A program made the position numbers and the translations under genes. Under the pieces are notes generated by a model, which saw only the letters and a list, made by a program, of their open reading frames with translations, made no database searches and was not told where the DNA came from. This document shows positions 1 through 7,596 of a stretch of 34,679 nucleotides of DNA, piece after piece (the first letter of the stretch is position 1; each line of letters begins with the position of its first letter). The stretch lies in contig JANQFA010000175.1 in assembly GCA_028278065.1 (NCBI GenBank), positions 1 through 34,679 of the forward strand. Direction: 5' to 3'. The DNA is from Myxococcota bacterium. Its GTDB lineage: Bacteria; Myxococcota_A; UBA9160; JAFDET01.

Positions 1-1287
1 GCGTCTTCCCGCCACGGCCCCGGCCAGGCGCAGCTCCGCCTCCAGCAGGTTCACCTGCGCGTCCAGCAGCGACGGGAAGTCCACTCGTCCCACCTCGTAG
101 CCGGCGCGGCTGGACTCCAGCGACTGGCGCGTCTGCGGGATCAGCCCCGTGTCGATCAGCGAGAGCTCCTCGTCGGCGCGCACCAGCTCGGCGTGGTTGG
201 CGCGCAGCCGGTCGTGCAGCTCGGCGCGCACGGCGCGGCGCTCGGCCTGCGCCCGGCGCAGGAGCGCCTCGCGCTCGGCCACCTCGGCGCGCCAGCGGCT
301 CCGGTTCAGCGGCAGGCGCATGCGGATGCCGGCGCTGACGAAGTCGTCGCCGTCCACCGGGTCGCCGGGGACGCGGCTGCGGATCCGATAGCCGAGCCCG
401 AGATCGAAGTCCGGATAGCCCGCGATCTTCGCGGCGCGCCACAGGTCGCGCGCCTCCTCGACTCGGGCGTCGGCCGCGCGCAGCCGCGGGTGGGCGTCCA
501 CGCGGCTGGTCAGCTCGTCCAGCGCGGGGAGCGGGGTGGTCTCGGCGAGCGCTGCGGTGCGCGGGAGCAGAGTGACCGGGTCGAGATCGAGCAGTGCGGC
601 GAGACGCGCCTCCGCGCTGCGCGTGGCCGCAACCCGCTTCAGGCGCTGCTGGAGGAGGGCGGTCAGCTCGACATGGGCGCGCAGCACGTCCTGCTGCAGG
701 CCCGAGCCCACCCGGTAGCGTGCCTCCGCGATCTCGACGAGCTGGCGGAGCAGCTCGAGATTGCGGTCGGTGATCTCGACGGTGCGCTGCGCGAAGCCGA
801 GCCCGACCCAGGCTCGCTCGACCTGCGCGGCCACGGCGACGAGTCGGTCCGCCAGGTCCGCTTCGGCCGCCTCGGCGCCCGCCTCGGCTGCGCCCTTCCG
901 GTTCCGCAGCAGGCCGGGAAACGGGAGCTTCTGGGCCAGGCGGAGCTGGTGGCCGGACAGGGGGGTCGAGCTGAAGTCCCATGCGCCGGTCGGGACGTTG
1001 CTGGCCTCGTAGCCGAAGCGCGGGTCCTCCAGCTCGCCGGCCGATCCCACTCGGTGTCGAGCGGCCTCGGCCTGGGAGCGCTCGGCGGCGAGGCGCGGGT
1101 TGGCGCGGCTCGCCCGCTCCTGGCACCAGGAGAGAGGAAGCGGATCGGGCGCCGCGAGCGGCGGCTCGGCGCCGGAGACGGCCGCTGCGAGCCGGCTGCC
1201 GGCGGCGGCTGCTGCGCGGGGCGGCTCGGCGCCGGCGACGGCCGGGAGGAATACGATGACGAGAGTGAGGATCCGGACTCGCACCAC
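1..1287 (-). CDS. TolC/CusC-type outer-membrane efflux channel (3' end outside window)
   Basis: Outer-membrane channel of a tripartite efflux pump, probably the CusC/CzcC-like partner of a heavy-metal RND pump whose membrane-fusion and pump genes would follow beyond the left edge. The 429 visible residues show an N-terminal signal peptide (hydrophobic LTLVIVFLPAVAG), then the alternating coiled-coil pattern of the family: NPRLAAERSQAEAA near residue 60, the LAQKLPFPGLLRNRKG segment typical of CusC-type channels, and a second repeat with HPRLRAADARVEEAR and AGIRMRLPLNRSRW. The GTG at 1287 is chosen because GGAGG lies eight bases upstream; a second GTG follows at 1284. An upstream small Cys-containing gene (1396-1770) is probably cotranscribed. 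The signal-peptide region carries an imperfect 20-residue duplication. Family assignment is secure; the metal substrate is inference. Confidence 0.9.
   Translation of the reverse strand, partial: MVRVRILTLVIVFLPAVAGAEPPRAAAAAGSRLAAAVSGAEPPLAAPDPLPLSWCQERASRANPRLAAERSQAEAARHRVGSAGELEDPRFGYEASNVPTGAWDFSSTPLSGHQLRLAQKLPFPGLLRNRKGAAEAGAEAAEADLADRLVAVAAQVERAWVGLGFAQRTVEITDRNLELLRQLVEIAEARYRVGSGLQQDVLRAHVELTALLQQRLKRVAATRSAEARLAALLDLDPVTLLPRTAALAETTPLPALDELTSRVDAHPRLRAADARVEEARDLWRAAKIAGYPDFDLGLGYRIRSRVPGDPVDGDDFVSAGIRMRLPLNRSRWRAEVAEREALLRRAQAERRAVRAELHDRLRANHAELVRADEELSLIDTGLIPQTRQSLESSRAGYEVGRVDFPSLLDAQVNLLEAELRLAGAVAGRR
1161..1243. repeat. 23-bp direct repeat, 60 bp apart, in the efflux-channel signal region
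   Basis: Positions 1161-1183 and 1221-1243 match at 22 of 23 bases, exactly 60 bp (20 codons) apart. In the protein this gives two related segments, AVAGAEPPRAAA and AVSGAEPPLAAP, so the sequence after the signal peptide, including a possible cleavage site, occurs twice. It looks like an old in-frame duplication. Confidence 0.75.
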
Positions 1288-1395
1288 GGGCGGGTCCTCC
1301 GCGCGGACCGCGCGCGGCGGCCCGACGACTCGAGAGGGTTCGGCGTGCGACGGGCACGAGCGCCCGTCGGCCCTTCTCCGGGTCGATCCGTGGAA

Positions 1396-1770
1396 TCAGA
1401 GCCGCAGGACCGTGGTCCGCAGGCTGCGCGAGGAGGCAGGTGGCTCCCGGCTCGTCTCCGGGTGCGATCCCCCGGCGGGGATGGCGGCCGCAGCCGCGTC
1501 GGAGCGCGGGGCGTGAAGCGTGAGCGAAGGCGGGGAGCTCGAGCCGGCCAGCGGCGCGACGGTGGCGTTGGCCAGGGCGGAGCAGTGGAGGTCGCAGGCC
1601 GGGTCCTCGGCGGGCTGCGGGGCCTGGACCGGGATCGGTGCCGGGGCACAGTGGGAGGCCGTCGCGGCGCCCGCCGGCTCCGGCGCGGCGACGAGCAGGT
1701 GCATCGGAACGACCCACAGAACCCACTGGATCGCCAGCACCATCCTAACGATGCGCCTTCGCCACATCAC
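1396..1770 (-). CDS. Small exported protein with a CxxxC (CDLHC) motif
   Basis: I do not recognise a named family. The 124-residue product begins MMWRRRIVRMVLAIQWVLWV, a positively charged start followed by a hydrophobic segment, so it is probably exported or membrane-anchored. A Pro/Ala-rich middle carries C41 and the motif CDLHC (residues 59-63), which could bind a soft metal or form a disulfide. It lies 108 bases upstream of the TolC-type channel gene on the same strand, a position where small accessory metal-binding proteins of RND efflux operons often sit. The start is GTG 1770 or ATG 1767; neither has a good ribosome binding site. Codon use fits a real gene. Role in metal handling is inference from context. 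Confidence 0.65.
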   Translation of the reverse strand: MMWRRRIVRMVLAIQWVLWVVPMHLLVAAPEPAGAATASHCAPAPIPVQAPQPAEDPACDLHCSALANATVAPLAGSSSPPSLTLHAPRSDAAAAAIPAGGSHPETSREPPASSRSLRTTVLRL

Positions 1771-1851
1771 GAGGCGAGCCTATGTCTCGTTTCCACCCAA
1801 GGCAACCCGCACTCCAGAGGGCCTATCGGAAGGCCGCCGGTCCCGCTTGTG

Positions 1852-1866
1852 CCCGCACAGCGCGGG
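1852..1866 (-). terminator. Small hairpin after the anion-transporter gene
   Basis: A five-base perfect stem (CCCGC/GCGGG) with a five-base loop lies 11 bases beyond the stop of the DASS transporter gene. There is no T-run, so it is at best a weak or Rho-assisted terminator. Confidence 0.25.
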
Positions 1867-1876
1867 TGCTCCCGAT

Positions 1877-3391
1877 CTAGGACCGGGCCAGGAGGGGCAT
1901 CACGACGGCGTAGGCGAGGGCGGTGATCAGGAACACGCCGATCCAGTTGAGCAGGAAGCCCGCGCGGCTCATCTCGGCCATGCCCACCCGGCCCGATCCG
2001 AAGACCACGGCGTTGGGGGGCGTGGCGACCGGCAGCATGAAGGCGCAGCTCGCCCCGAGGGCCGCCGGCACCGCGAGCAGCAGGGGGTCGAGCCCCAGAC
2101 CCGGTGCCAGGCCGGCCAGGATGGGGATGAGCGTCGCCGCGGTGGCGGTGTTGCTGGTCAGCTCGGTCAGGAACACGATCGCCGTGACGACGCCCAGCAC
2201 CACCACCACGCTCGGAAGGCCGCCGAGTGCGGTGACGCCTCCGCCCAGGATCTCCGCGACACCGTTCTCGCGGATCGCCGCCGCCAGGCTGAGGCCGCCG
2301 CCGAAGAGGACCAGGATGCCCCAGGGAACCCCGCGCGCGGTCTCCCAGTCGAGCGCGAAGCGTCCGGCCCGCCAGTCGACCGGGGCGACGAAGAGAAGCA
2401 GGGCGCAGACCATCGCGATCCCCGGATCGGTGAGTCCGGCCAGCGGCCGCGTTCCGCCGACCTCGAGTCCGCTCAGGATCGGGCGGGTCAGCCACAGGAA
2501 GGCCGCCAGGAGAAAGACGCACAGCGTGATGCGCTCGTCGCGCGACATGGGTCCGAGCGCCTCGCCCGACTCGCGCACGAGCTGCGCGCCGCCCTCGATC
2601 CGCTCCAGCGGGCTGGGGTGCAGCAGCGCCGTCAGGATCCACCAGGTGAGGGGCAGGAAGAGCACCACCAGCGGCAGAGCCACGGCCATCCAGCGTACGA
2701 AGCTCACCTCGCGATCCAGGCCCTCGCGGAGGAACGAGAGCAGGAAGAGGTTGGGCGGCGTCCCGATCGGCGTCGCCAGCCCGCCGATCGACGCGCTGTA
2801 GGCGATCCCGAGGAGGAGGGCGAGCGCGAAGGGTCGGGTCGCTGCGGCCGCCTCGGCGGGGGCGGCACCGCGCACGCCGCGCTCGGCCAGGTCCACCACG
2901 CTCAGCGCGACGGGCAGCATCATGATGGCGGTGGCCGTATTCGACACCCACATCGAGAGGAAGGCGGTGATCGCCATGAAGGCGGCCACGATGTGTGCGG
3001 GCCGTTCTCCGGCGAAGCGCAGCGCCACTAGGGCGACCCGCCGGTGCAGGCCCGATCGCTCCATGGCCAGCGCGATGAAGAACCCGCCCAGGAAGAGGTA
3101 GATCAGCTCGTGGGCGTACGGCGCAGCCGCCTCACGCATGGTGCGCGCGCCGAGCAGGGGGAAGAGCACGAGTGGGAGGAGGGCCGTCGCGTAGATCGGG
3201 ATCGCCTCGCTCAGCCACCAGACGGCCATCCACGTGGCCACGGCGGCGGTGGCGGCTCCCGCAGGCAGGACGCCCGCGTGCGACTCCGGGAAGACCAGCC
3301 CGATGCCCAGAGCCAGGATCGGCCCCGCGAAGAAGCCCACCTGCTGGACTCTGCGCCGCGGCGAGGGGGAAGGAGCCGCGTCCGGGGTCAC
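1877..3391 (-). CDS. DASS/SLC13-family sodium-coupled anion symporter
   Basis: Inner-membrane transporter of the divalent-anion:sodium symporter family, which imports di- or tricarboxylates, sulfate or related anions. The 504-residue product is hydrophobic throughout and shows both inverted-repeat signatures: SNTATAIMMLP at about residues 150-160 and TSNTATAATLIP at about 412-423, each followed later by its TPPN motif (TPIGTPPNLF and LPVATPPNAVVF). These SNT motifs bind sodium and substrate carboxylates in the family. I place the start at GTG 3391, which overlaps the preceding stop codon as GTGA; an ATG at 3439 would add 16 residues and overlap the upstream gene by 52 bases. It is the last gene of the GTPase-carbamate kinase-porin-haem lipoprotein operon, which suggests an anionic substrate for that pathway. 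The exact substrate cannot be read from sequence. Confidence 0.93.
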   Translation of the reverse strand: MTPDAAPSPSPRRRVQQVGFFAGPILALGIGLVFPESHAGVLPAGAATAAVATWMAVWWLSEAIPIYATALLPLVLFPLLGARTMREAAAPYAHELIYLFLGGFFIALAMERSGLHRRVALVALRFAGERPAHIVAAFMAITAFLSMWVSNTATAIMMLPVALSVVDLAERGVRGAAPAEAAAATRPFALALLLGIAYSASIGGLATPIGTPPNLFLLSFLREGLDREVSFVRWMAVALPLVVLFLPLTWWILTALLHPSPLERIEGGAQLVRESGEALGPMSRDERITLCVFLLAAFLWLTRPILSGLEVGGTRPLAGLTDPGIAMVCALLLFVAPVDWRAGRFALDWETARGVPWGILVLFGGGLSLAAAIRENGVAEILGGGVTALGGLPSVVVVLGVVTAIVFLTELTSNTATAATLIPILAGLAPGLGLDPLLLAVPAALGASCAFMLPVATPPNAVVFGSGRVGMAEMSRAGFLLNWIGVFLITALAYAVVMPLLARS

Positions 3392-4017
3392 GGCTCCCGG
3401 TCCTCGTCGGCTCCCGAGCCGCGGAAGCGCCGATGACACGCCGCGCAGGTCTCGCGGATCTCAGAGACCGCGGTATGCGTCGCTGCCGTATCGAGCTGCG
3501 CTGCCTCGGCGGCCAGGCGGGATGCCCGCTCCTGCAGGGCGCGGGCGTGGGCGGAGAAGGCGCGGCGCTCTCCCGTGGAGAGCAGCGCTCCCTCCGGCGC
3601 GGCCGGGATGCGCGCGGCGGAGTCGGCGATGGCCTGAGCCACGATGACCAGCTCCTCGACGCGGCGCTCGCGTTCCCACTCCACCTCCATCGACTTCGGC
3701 AGGCGCTCGTTGGCCAGGCGATCCAGGCTGCGCATCACCTCCGCCAGACGCTCGGCGTGGACACCGTGCTCCTGGGCGGGGGTGGCCGTCTCGACGCGCT
3801 CCTCGTAGCGGACCTGGGCGGGTGCCGCGCAGGCGACCAGGAGCCAAGCCGCGCCCGGTACCGCGCAGGCGACCAGCGTCAGGGCCGCGCAGCTCGTCCC
3901 TCGCCGCCTCGGAGAGCGGGCCGCGCCGCTGTTCGCCGGCCGCCTCAGAGAGCGGGCCGCGCCGCTGTTCGCCGGCCGCCTCAGAAGGCCACCCTCAAGC
4001 GCAGGGTGGCCACCCAT
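3388..4017 (-). CDS. Class II cytochrome c-like lipoprotein with C-terminal CAACH
   Basis: The mature part is helical and Ala/Glu-rich and ends with ETCAACHRRFRG, where CAACH (residues 191-195) is a covalent haem c attachment motif followed by the RRFR typical of cytochrome c' / c556 proteins, in which the haem site is at the C-terminus of a four-helix bundle. A hydrophobic stretch ending LLVAC (Cys63) is a lipobox, so it is probably a periplasm-facing lipoprotein. The start is uncertain: the only ATG/GTG/TTG upstream of the signal sequence in this frame is ATG 4017, which overlaps the porin gene by 37 bases and makes the two 36-bp tandem repeats part of an unusual 40-residue N-terminus. A rare CTG start near 3882 is an alternative. 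The next usable start, GTG 3738, would lose the signal peptide. Its stop overlaps the transporter start (GTGA). Confidence 0.75.
   Translation of the reverse strand: MGGHPALEGGLLRRPANSGAARSLRRPANSGAARSPRRRGTSCAALTLVACAVPGAAWLLVACAAPAQVRYEERVETATPAQEHGVHAERLAEVMRSLDRLANERLPKSMEVEWERERRVEELVIVAQAIADSAARIPAAPEGALLSTGERRAFSAHARALQERASRLAAEAAQLDTAATHTAVSEIRETCAACHRRFRGSGADEDREP
3905..3984. repeat. 36-bp tandem duplication spanning the porin stop codon
   Basis: Two 36-bp copies (3905-3940 and 3941-3976) differ at one base, and a third partial copy of eight bases (3977-3984) carries the porin stop codon. Because 36 bp is 12 codons, a second TGA lies in frame with the porin at 3945-3947; the equivalent triplet in the far copy has mutated to CGA. 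In the frame of the downstream cytochrome gene the same unit encodes RRPANSGAARS twice. Confidence 0.9.
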
Positions 4018-5225
4018 GCGTCGGAGTGCTCGCCCCGTGCACCCGGATCGAGGATGAGCTGCACGTCGGGTGTGACCATGAGCCACGGCAGCACCTCCGC
4101 CTTGTAGAAGAGCTCGAAGCCGGTTTCGCGGTCGAAGCCGGGAGCGCGCTGGCGTTCGAACCGCCGTGACCCGATGGCCTGGTACACGCCGAGTCCCAGC
4201 TCGTCGCGGTCGCGCCCGGGGATCGGGCCTCGGTAGAGCCCACCGACCGACCAGAACCACTCGATGGCCCGGCTGTCGGGGTCGGCCCAGCCGGCGCGCG
4301 CGAAGAGCCCCAGACCCTCGTCGCGCTCGCCGGCCTCGCGGAAGACGAGCTGATCGAGGCTGGCGTACACGCCCAGGTGACTGCGCTCGCTGCGCCCGGT
4401 TCCGAACACCGTCAGGTCGCGGCCGTCTACGAACAGGCCCAGGCGATAGCGGCCAGGCAGGCGGCCGGATGCGTCTGCGCGTGCCAGGTCCACCCGGAAG
4501 GCCGCTTCGAAGTGCCCGGTCAGCCCGTCGAAGTCGTCGAATGCCGTGTCGAACCCCGCCCGGCGGGGAACGTTGTCCGCGTCGGAGACGCCGGCGGCCA
4601 GGGTGAGCCACGGGGCGGCGTCGACGAACACGACCGCACCCAGCCCGTTGGGCAGCGGAACCAGCGGGTTGTTGTCGAGGAAGGCGGCGAGGAACTGCCG
4701 ATCCTCGCTGTTGGCCCAGGCGTTGCGGTCGAAGGCGGTCTGCTGCTCGAGGAGTCCGACCCGCACGCGTACGCGCCGACGCAGGAAGCCCTGCTCGACC
4801 CACAGCTCGTCCACGTAGCCGGCCTCGTCGAAGTCCGCGTCGTCGATCGGCTGGGAGAGGGCGCCCACCTGGGCGTTGATGTTGCGATCGTACAGGCCCT
4901 TCACGTGGAGGACCGCGGTGGCGTCCGGCCAGCCCACCAGCTCCTCGGCGTCGACGCGCAGGAAGAGGTCGTAGCTGCCGCTGTGCCCCCAGCTCTCGGG
5001 CTCGGCGCCCCCGCGCGGGTTGGCGGACAGGAACTGGTTGTAGAAGAGCTGCACTCCGACTCCGAGCCGCTCGAGGCGGCTCCGATGTCCGCCCGGATCA
5101 CCGAGCAGCCGAGAGCCGAGGGTTCCGCTGTTCGCGACGCCGGGAGCCAGCACGAGGATCAGCGCGCCCAGGAGGGCGCGTCCGCGCGCCCCCCCGGTCA
5201 CCCGTGTGTCCCCGCGCCGGCTCAC
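3981..5225 (-). CDS. OprB-family carbohydrate-selective-type outer-membrane porin
   Basis: A 414-residue outer-membrane beta-barrel. After a signal peptide (hydrophobic ALLGALILVLAPGVANS) come alternating polar/hydrophobic strands with aromatic girdles and OprB-like motifs: GVQLFYNQFLSANPRGG, DLFLRVDAEELVGW, INAQVGALSQP, WVEQGFLRRRVRVRVGLL, FELFYKAEVLPWLMVTPDVQ and the terminal strand VATLRLRVAF ending in Phe, the outer-membrane insertion signal. GTG 5225 overlaps the carbamate kinase stop as GTGA; GTG 5201, with GGGGA upstream, is an alternative that gives a tidier signal peptide. OprB proteins classically pass sugars, but the neighbouring anion symporter suggests this one may admit a small carboxylated or carbamoylated solute (inference). 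A tandem duplication sits at its stop codon. Confidence 0.88.
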   Translation of the reverse strand: MSRRGDTRVTGGARGRALLGALILVLAPGVANSGTLGSRLLGDPGGHRSRLERLGVGVQLFYNQFLSANPRGGAEPESWGHSGSYDLFLRVDAEELVGWPDATAVLHVKGLYDRNINAQVGALSQPIDDADFDEAGYVDELWVEQGFLRRRVRVRVGLLEQQTAFDRNAWANSEDRQFLAAFLDNNPLVPLPNGLGAVVFVDAAPWLTLAAGVSDADNVPRRAGFDTAFDDFDGLTGHFEAAFRVDLARADASGRLPGRYRLGLFVDGRDLTVFGTGRSERSHLGVYASLDQLVFREAGERDEGLGLFARAGWADPDSRAIEWFWSVGGLYRGPIPGRDRDELGLGVYQAIGSRRFERQRAPGFDRETGFELFYKAEVLPWLMVTPDVQLILDPGARGEHSDAWVATLRLRVAF

Positions 5226-6136
5226 CCACCCGCGCTCGTCGTGACGCGGGTTCCCGACTCGCCGAGCAGGACGCGCCGCGCCTCCTCCAGCGCCCCGATC
5301 CCCGCGTAGCGTCCACCCTGCTCGACGAAGCGCGCCGCCGCCTCGGCCTTCGGCCCCATCGTGCCGGGGTCCAGGGTGAGGGCGCGCAGCGCGTCCGGGG
5401 TCGTTCGGGTCAGGAGCGAGCGTCGCGGCTCGGGCCAGTCCTCGTAGACCCCCGGGACGTCGGTCAGCAGGAGCAGGGCTTCGGCCTTGAGCTGCGTCGC
5501 CAGCAGGGCGGCCGTGCGGTCCTTGTCGACGACCGCCTCCACGCCGCGGAGCGCGCCGTCGGAGCTCGCGGTCACCGGGATCCCCCCGCCACCCGCGCAG
5601 ACGACCAGGATTCCGGCCTCCAGCAGCACCTCGATCGAGCGCAGCGCGCGGATGCGACGGGGCTCCGGCGACGGCACGACGCGTCGCAGCCCGCCGCCCT
5701 CCGCTGCGAAGGACCAGCCGTGGCGCTCCTCGAGCGAGCGCGCGTACTCGGCGGTCTGCACGGGACCGATCGGCTTGCTCGGCGCGGCGAAGGCCGGGTC
5801 CTCCGGGTCGACCTCCACCTGGGTGAGGAGCGTGGCGACGTCGCTCCCGGGGAAGATCGACGCCATCTCCTGCTCGAGCAGATAGCCGATCATGCCCTCG
5901 GTCTCGGCTCCGAGCACATCGAGGGGCAGGGGCTCGACGCCGGGAACGGCCTGGGACTGCAGGGCGAGAAGTCCCACCTGTGGCCCATTGCCATGGGTGA
6001 GAACGACCTCGTGGCCGCGCGCCAGATCGGCGATCGACGCGGCCGCGGCGCGCACCCGGCCGCGCTGTGACTCGGCATCCAGGGACTCGCCGCGCCGCGC
6101 GATCGCGTTGCCGCCGAGCGCGATGACCAGTCGCAT
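5222..6136 (-). CDS. arcC: Carbamate kinase
   Basis: Cytoplasmic enzyme that transfers the phosphate of carbamoyl phosphate to ADP, giving ATP and carbamate, the final energy-yielding step of arginine, allantoin or oxamate-type catabolism. The 304-residue product has the usual family length and all recognisable amino-acid-kinase motifs: LVIALGGNAIARRG at the N-terminus, VLTHGNGPQVGLL, the substrate-binding EGMIGYLLEQ, CAGGGGIPV, VDKDRTAALLATQL, LTDVPGVYEDW and DPGTMGPKAEAAARFVE. It follows the COG2403 GTPase gene after 30 bases and its stop overlaps the porin start (GTGA). No ornithine carbamoyltransferase, arginine deiminase or ureidoglycolate gene is present nearby, so the source of carbamoyl phosphate is not visible in the window. 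Confidence 0.95.
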   Translation of the reverse strand: MRLVIALGGNAIARRGESLDAESQRGRVRAAAASIADLARGHEVVLTHGNGPQVGLLALQSQAVPGVEPLPLDVLGAETEGMIGYLLEQEMASIFPGSDVATLLTQVEVDPEDPAFAAPSKPIGPVQTAEYARSLEERHGWSFAAEGGGLRRVVPSPEPRRIRALRSIEVLLEAGILVVCAGGGGIPVTASSDGALRGVEAVVDKDRTAALLATQLKAEALLLLTDVPGVYEDWPEPRRSLLTRTTPDALRALTLDPGTMGPKAEAAARFVEQGGRYAGIGALEEARRVLLGESGTRVTTSAGG

Positions 6137-6166
6137 CGGGCACCTCCTGCCGGCTGCGCCGGGGAA

Positions 6167-7516
6167 TCACGGGATGGAAGCCAGCCCCGTCCGCTCCAGG
6201 AAGCCGCGCACGAACTCCTCCAGGCGCGGCTCCCCCGCGTCCTCGTACGCGTAGCGCACCCGCACCACCGGCTTCGAGATTTGCACGAGGCGTGCCAGAT
6301 CCAGCGGGGTGCCGCTCACCACCAGATCCGCGTTCGCCTCCTCCAGGGTCGTGGCCAGGTCCGCGAGCTGCGTCTTTCCGTATCCCACGGCCGGGACGAC
6401 CTGTTCGAGATGGGGGTGACGTTCGAAGACTCGCCGCAGCGCGGGCGCCGCCGTGGGGCGCGGGTCGATGATCTCGGCTCCGGCCGCCCGGGCCGCCACC
6501 CAGCCCGCACCGTAGGACATCCCGCCGTGGGTGAGGGTGGGGCCGTCGTCCACGACCACGACCCGTCTCCCGCGCACGCGCTCGGGGTCCTCCAGGCGGG
6601 GCGGCGAGGCGGCTCGAACGATGGGGACCTCGGGCAACAGCGCTCGCACGCCGGCGATGGCTCGCTCGAGCGCGGCCGGCTCGGCCGCGTCCACCTTGTT
6701 GATCACCACCACGTCGGCCATGCGCAGCACCGCCTCGCCCGGATGGTGGGTGGTCAGCTGATCGGGCCGCAGCGCGTCGACGACCACCAGGTGCAGGTCG
6801 GGTGCCAGGAACGGGAAGTCGTTGTTGCCCCCGTCCCACAGGATCACGTCGGCTTCACCCTCGGCCCGCTCGAGGATCGCCTCGTAGTCGACACCGGCGA
6901 AGATCACGCTGCCCATCTCGACGTAGGGCTCGTACTCCTCGCGCTCCTCGGCAGTGCAGTGCGCGGCCTCGAGGTCGGCGCGGCTGGCGAAGCGCTGGAC
7001 CCGCTGGCGGGCCAGATCGCCATAGGGCATGGGGTGACGCAGCGAGGCGACGCGCAATCCCGCGGCGGCGAGCCGACGCGCCAACCAGCGCGCGGTCTGC
7101 GATTTGCCGCAGCCGGTGCGCACCGCCGACACGGCCACCACCGGGCGTCGGGATCGGAGCTGGGTGGCGCGTGGCCCGGGCAGGGAGCAGCCGGCGCCCG
7201 CGGAGAGCGCCCGGGATGCCAGGTGCATCGCGTCGGCGTGGGACAGGTCGGAGTAGGCGAGCACCACACGATCGATGTGCTCCTGGCGACAGAGCATCTC
7301 GAGGCGCTCCTCGGGCTCGATGCGGATGCCCGCGGGATAGAGATCTCCCGCGAGCGACGCGGGATAGCGTCGGTTCCCGATCCCCGGAATCTGCGCCGCC
7401 GTGAACGCCACGACCTCGACGGAGGGATCGTTCCGGAAGAGGACGTTGAAGTCGTGGAAGTCGCGACCGGCCGCGCCCAGGATCAGGATCCGCTCGCGGC
7501 GGTGCTCCTCGTCCAT
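6167..7516 (-). CDS. COG2403 predicted GTPase, cyclic-2,3-diphosphoglycerate-synthase-like
   Basis: A 449-residue P-loop NTPase of the family named after archaeal cyclic 2,3-diphosphoglycerate synthetase. The N-terminal Rossmann-like part has ILILGAAGRDFHDFNVLFRN, AAQIPGIGNRRYP and LAYSDLSHADAMH. A P-loop RTGCGKSQT follows (about residues 133-141, with Val instead of the usual first Ala/Gly), then HPMPYGDLARQRVQRF, EEREEYEPYVEMG, the strongly conserved ILWDGGNNDFPF, HHPGEAVLRMADVVVINKVD with a G4-like NKVD at 273-276, and YGKTQLADLATTLE near the end. Bacterial members have no firmly established reaction that I know of. The ATG at 7516 gives the expected family N-terminus. It is the first gene of the operon with carbamate kinase, which suggests a linked reaction; this is inference. 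Confidence 0.88.
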   Translation of the reverse strand: MDEEHRRERILILGAAGRDFHDFNVLFRNDPSVEVVAFTAAQIPGIGNRRYPASLAGDLYPAGIRIEPEERLEMLCRQEHIDRVVLAYSDLSHADAMHLASRALSAGAGCSLPGPRATQLRSRRPVVAVSAVRTGCGKSQTARWLARRLAAAGLRVASLRHPMPYGDLARQRVQRFASRADLEAAHCTAEEREEYEPYVEMGSVIFAGVDYEAILERAEGEADVILWDGGNNDFPFLAPDLHLVVVDALRPDQLTTHHPGEAVLRMADVVVINKVDAAEPAALERAIAGVRALLPEVPIVRAASPPRLEDPERVRGRRVVVVDDGPTLTHGGMSYGAGWVAARAAGAEIIDPRPTAAPALRRVFERHPHLEQVVPAVGYGKTQLADLATTLEEANADLVVSGTPLDLARLVQISKPVVRVRYAYEDAGEPRLEEFVRGFLERTGLASIP

Positions 7517-7596
7517 TGCCGAACGGATAGCACGCGGCGCCACGCGAGCCGACGCGGGGCTCCATCGGGGATGGACGGGCTGCCTGAGCGGCCGGT

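Noticed and set aside
193..1926. Long plus-strand open frame of 577 codons opposite the efflux channel and small Cys gene
   Set aside because: Low-complexity Arg/Gly/Ala translation without domains; it mirrors a recognised TolC-type gene on the other strand, as is common in GC-rich DNA.
4018..6839. Extension of the porin reading frame to 952 codons, and a 471-codon frame around the cytochrome gene
   Set aside because: The extra N-terminal parts run antisense-frame through carbamate kinase, the GTPase and the porin and have no protein-like composition.
6855..7565. Other frames through the COG2403 gene on the minus strand
   Set aside because: Arg/Pro-rich shadow translations of a clear conserved protein.
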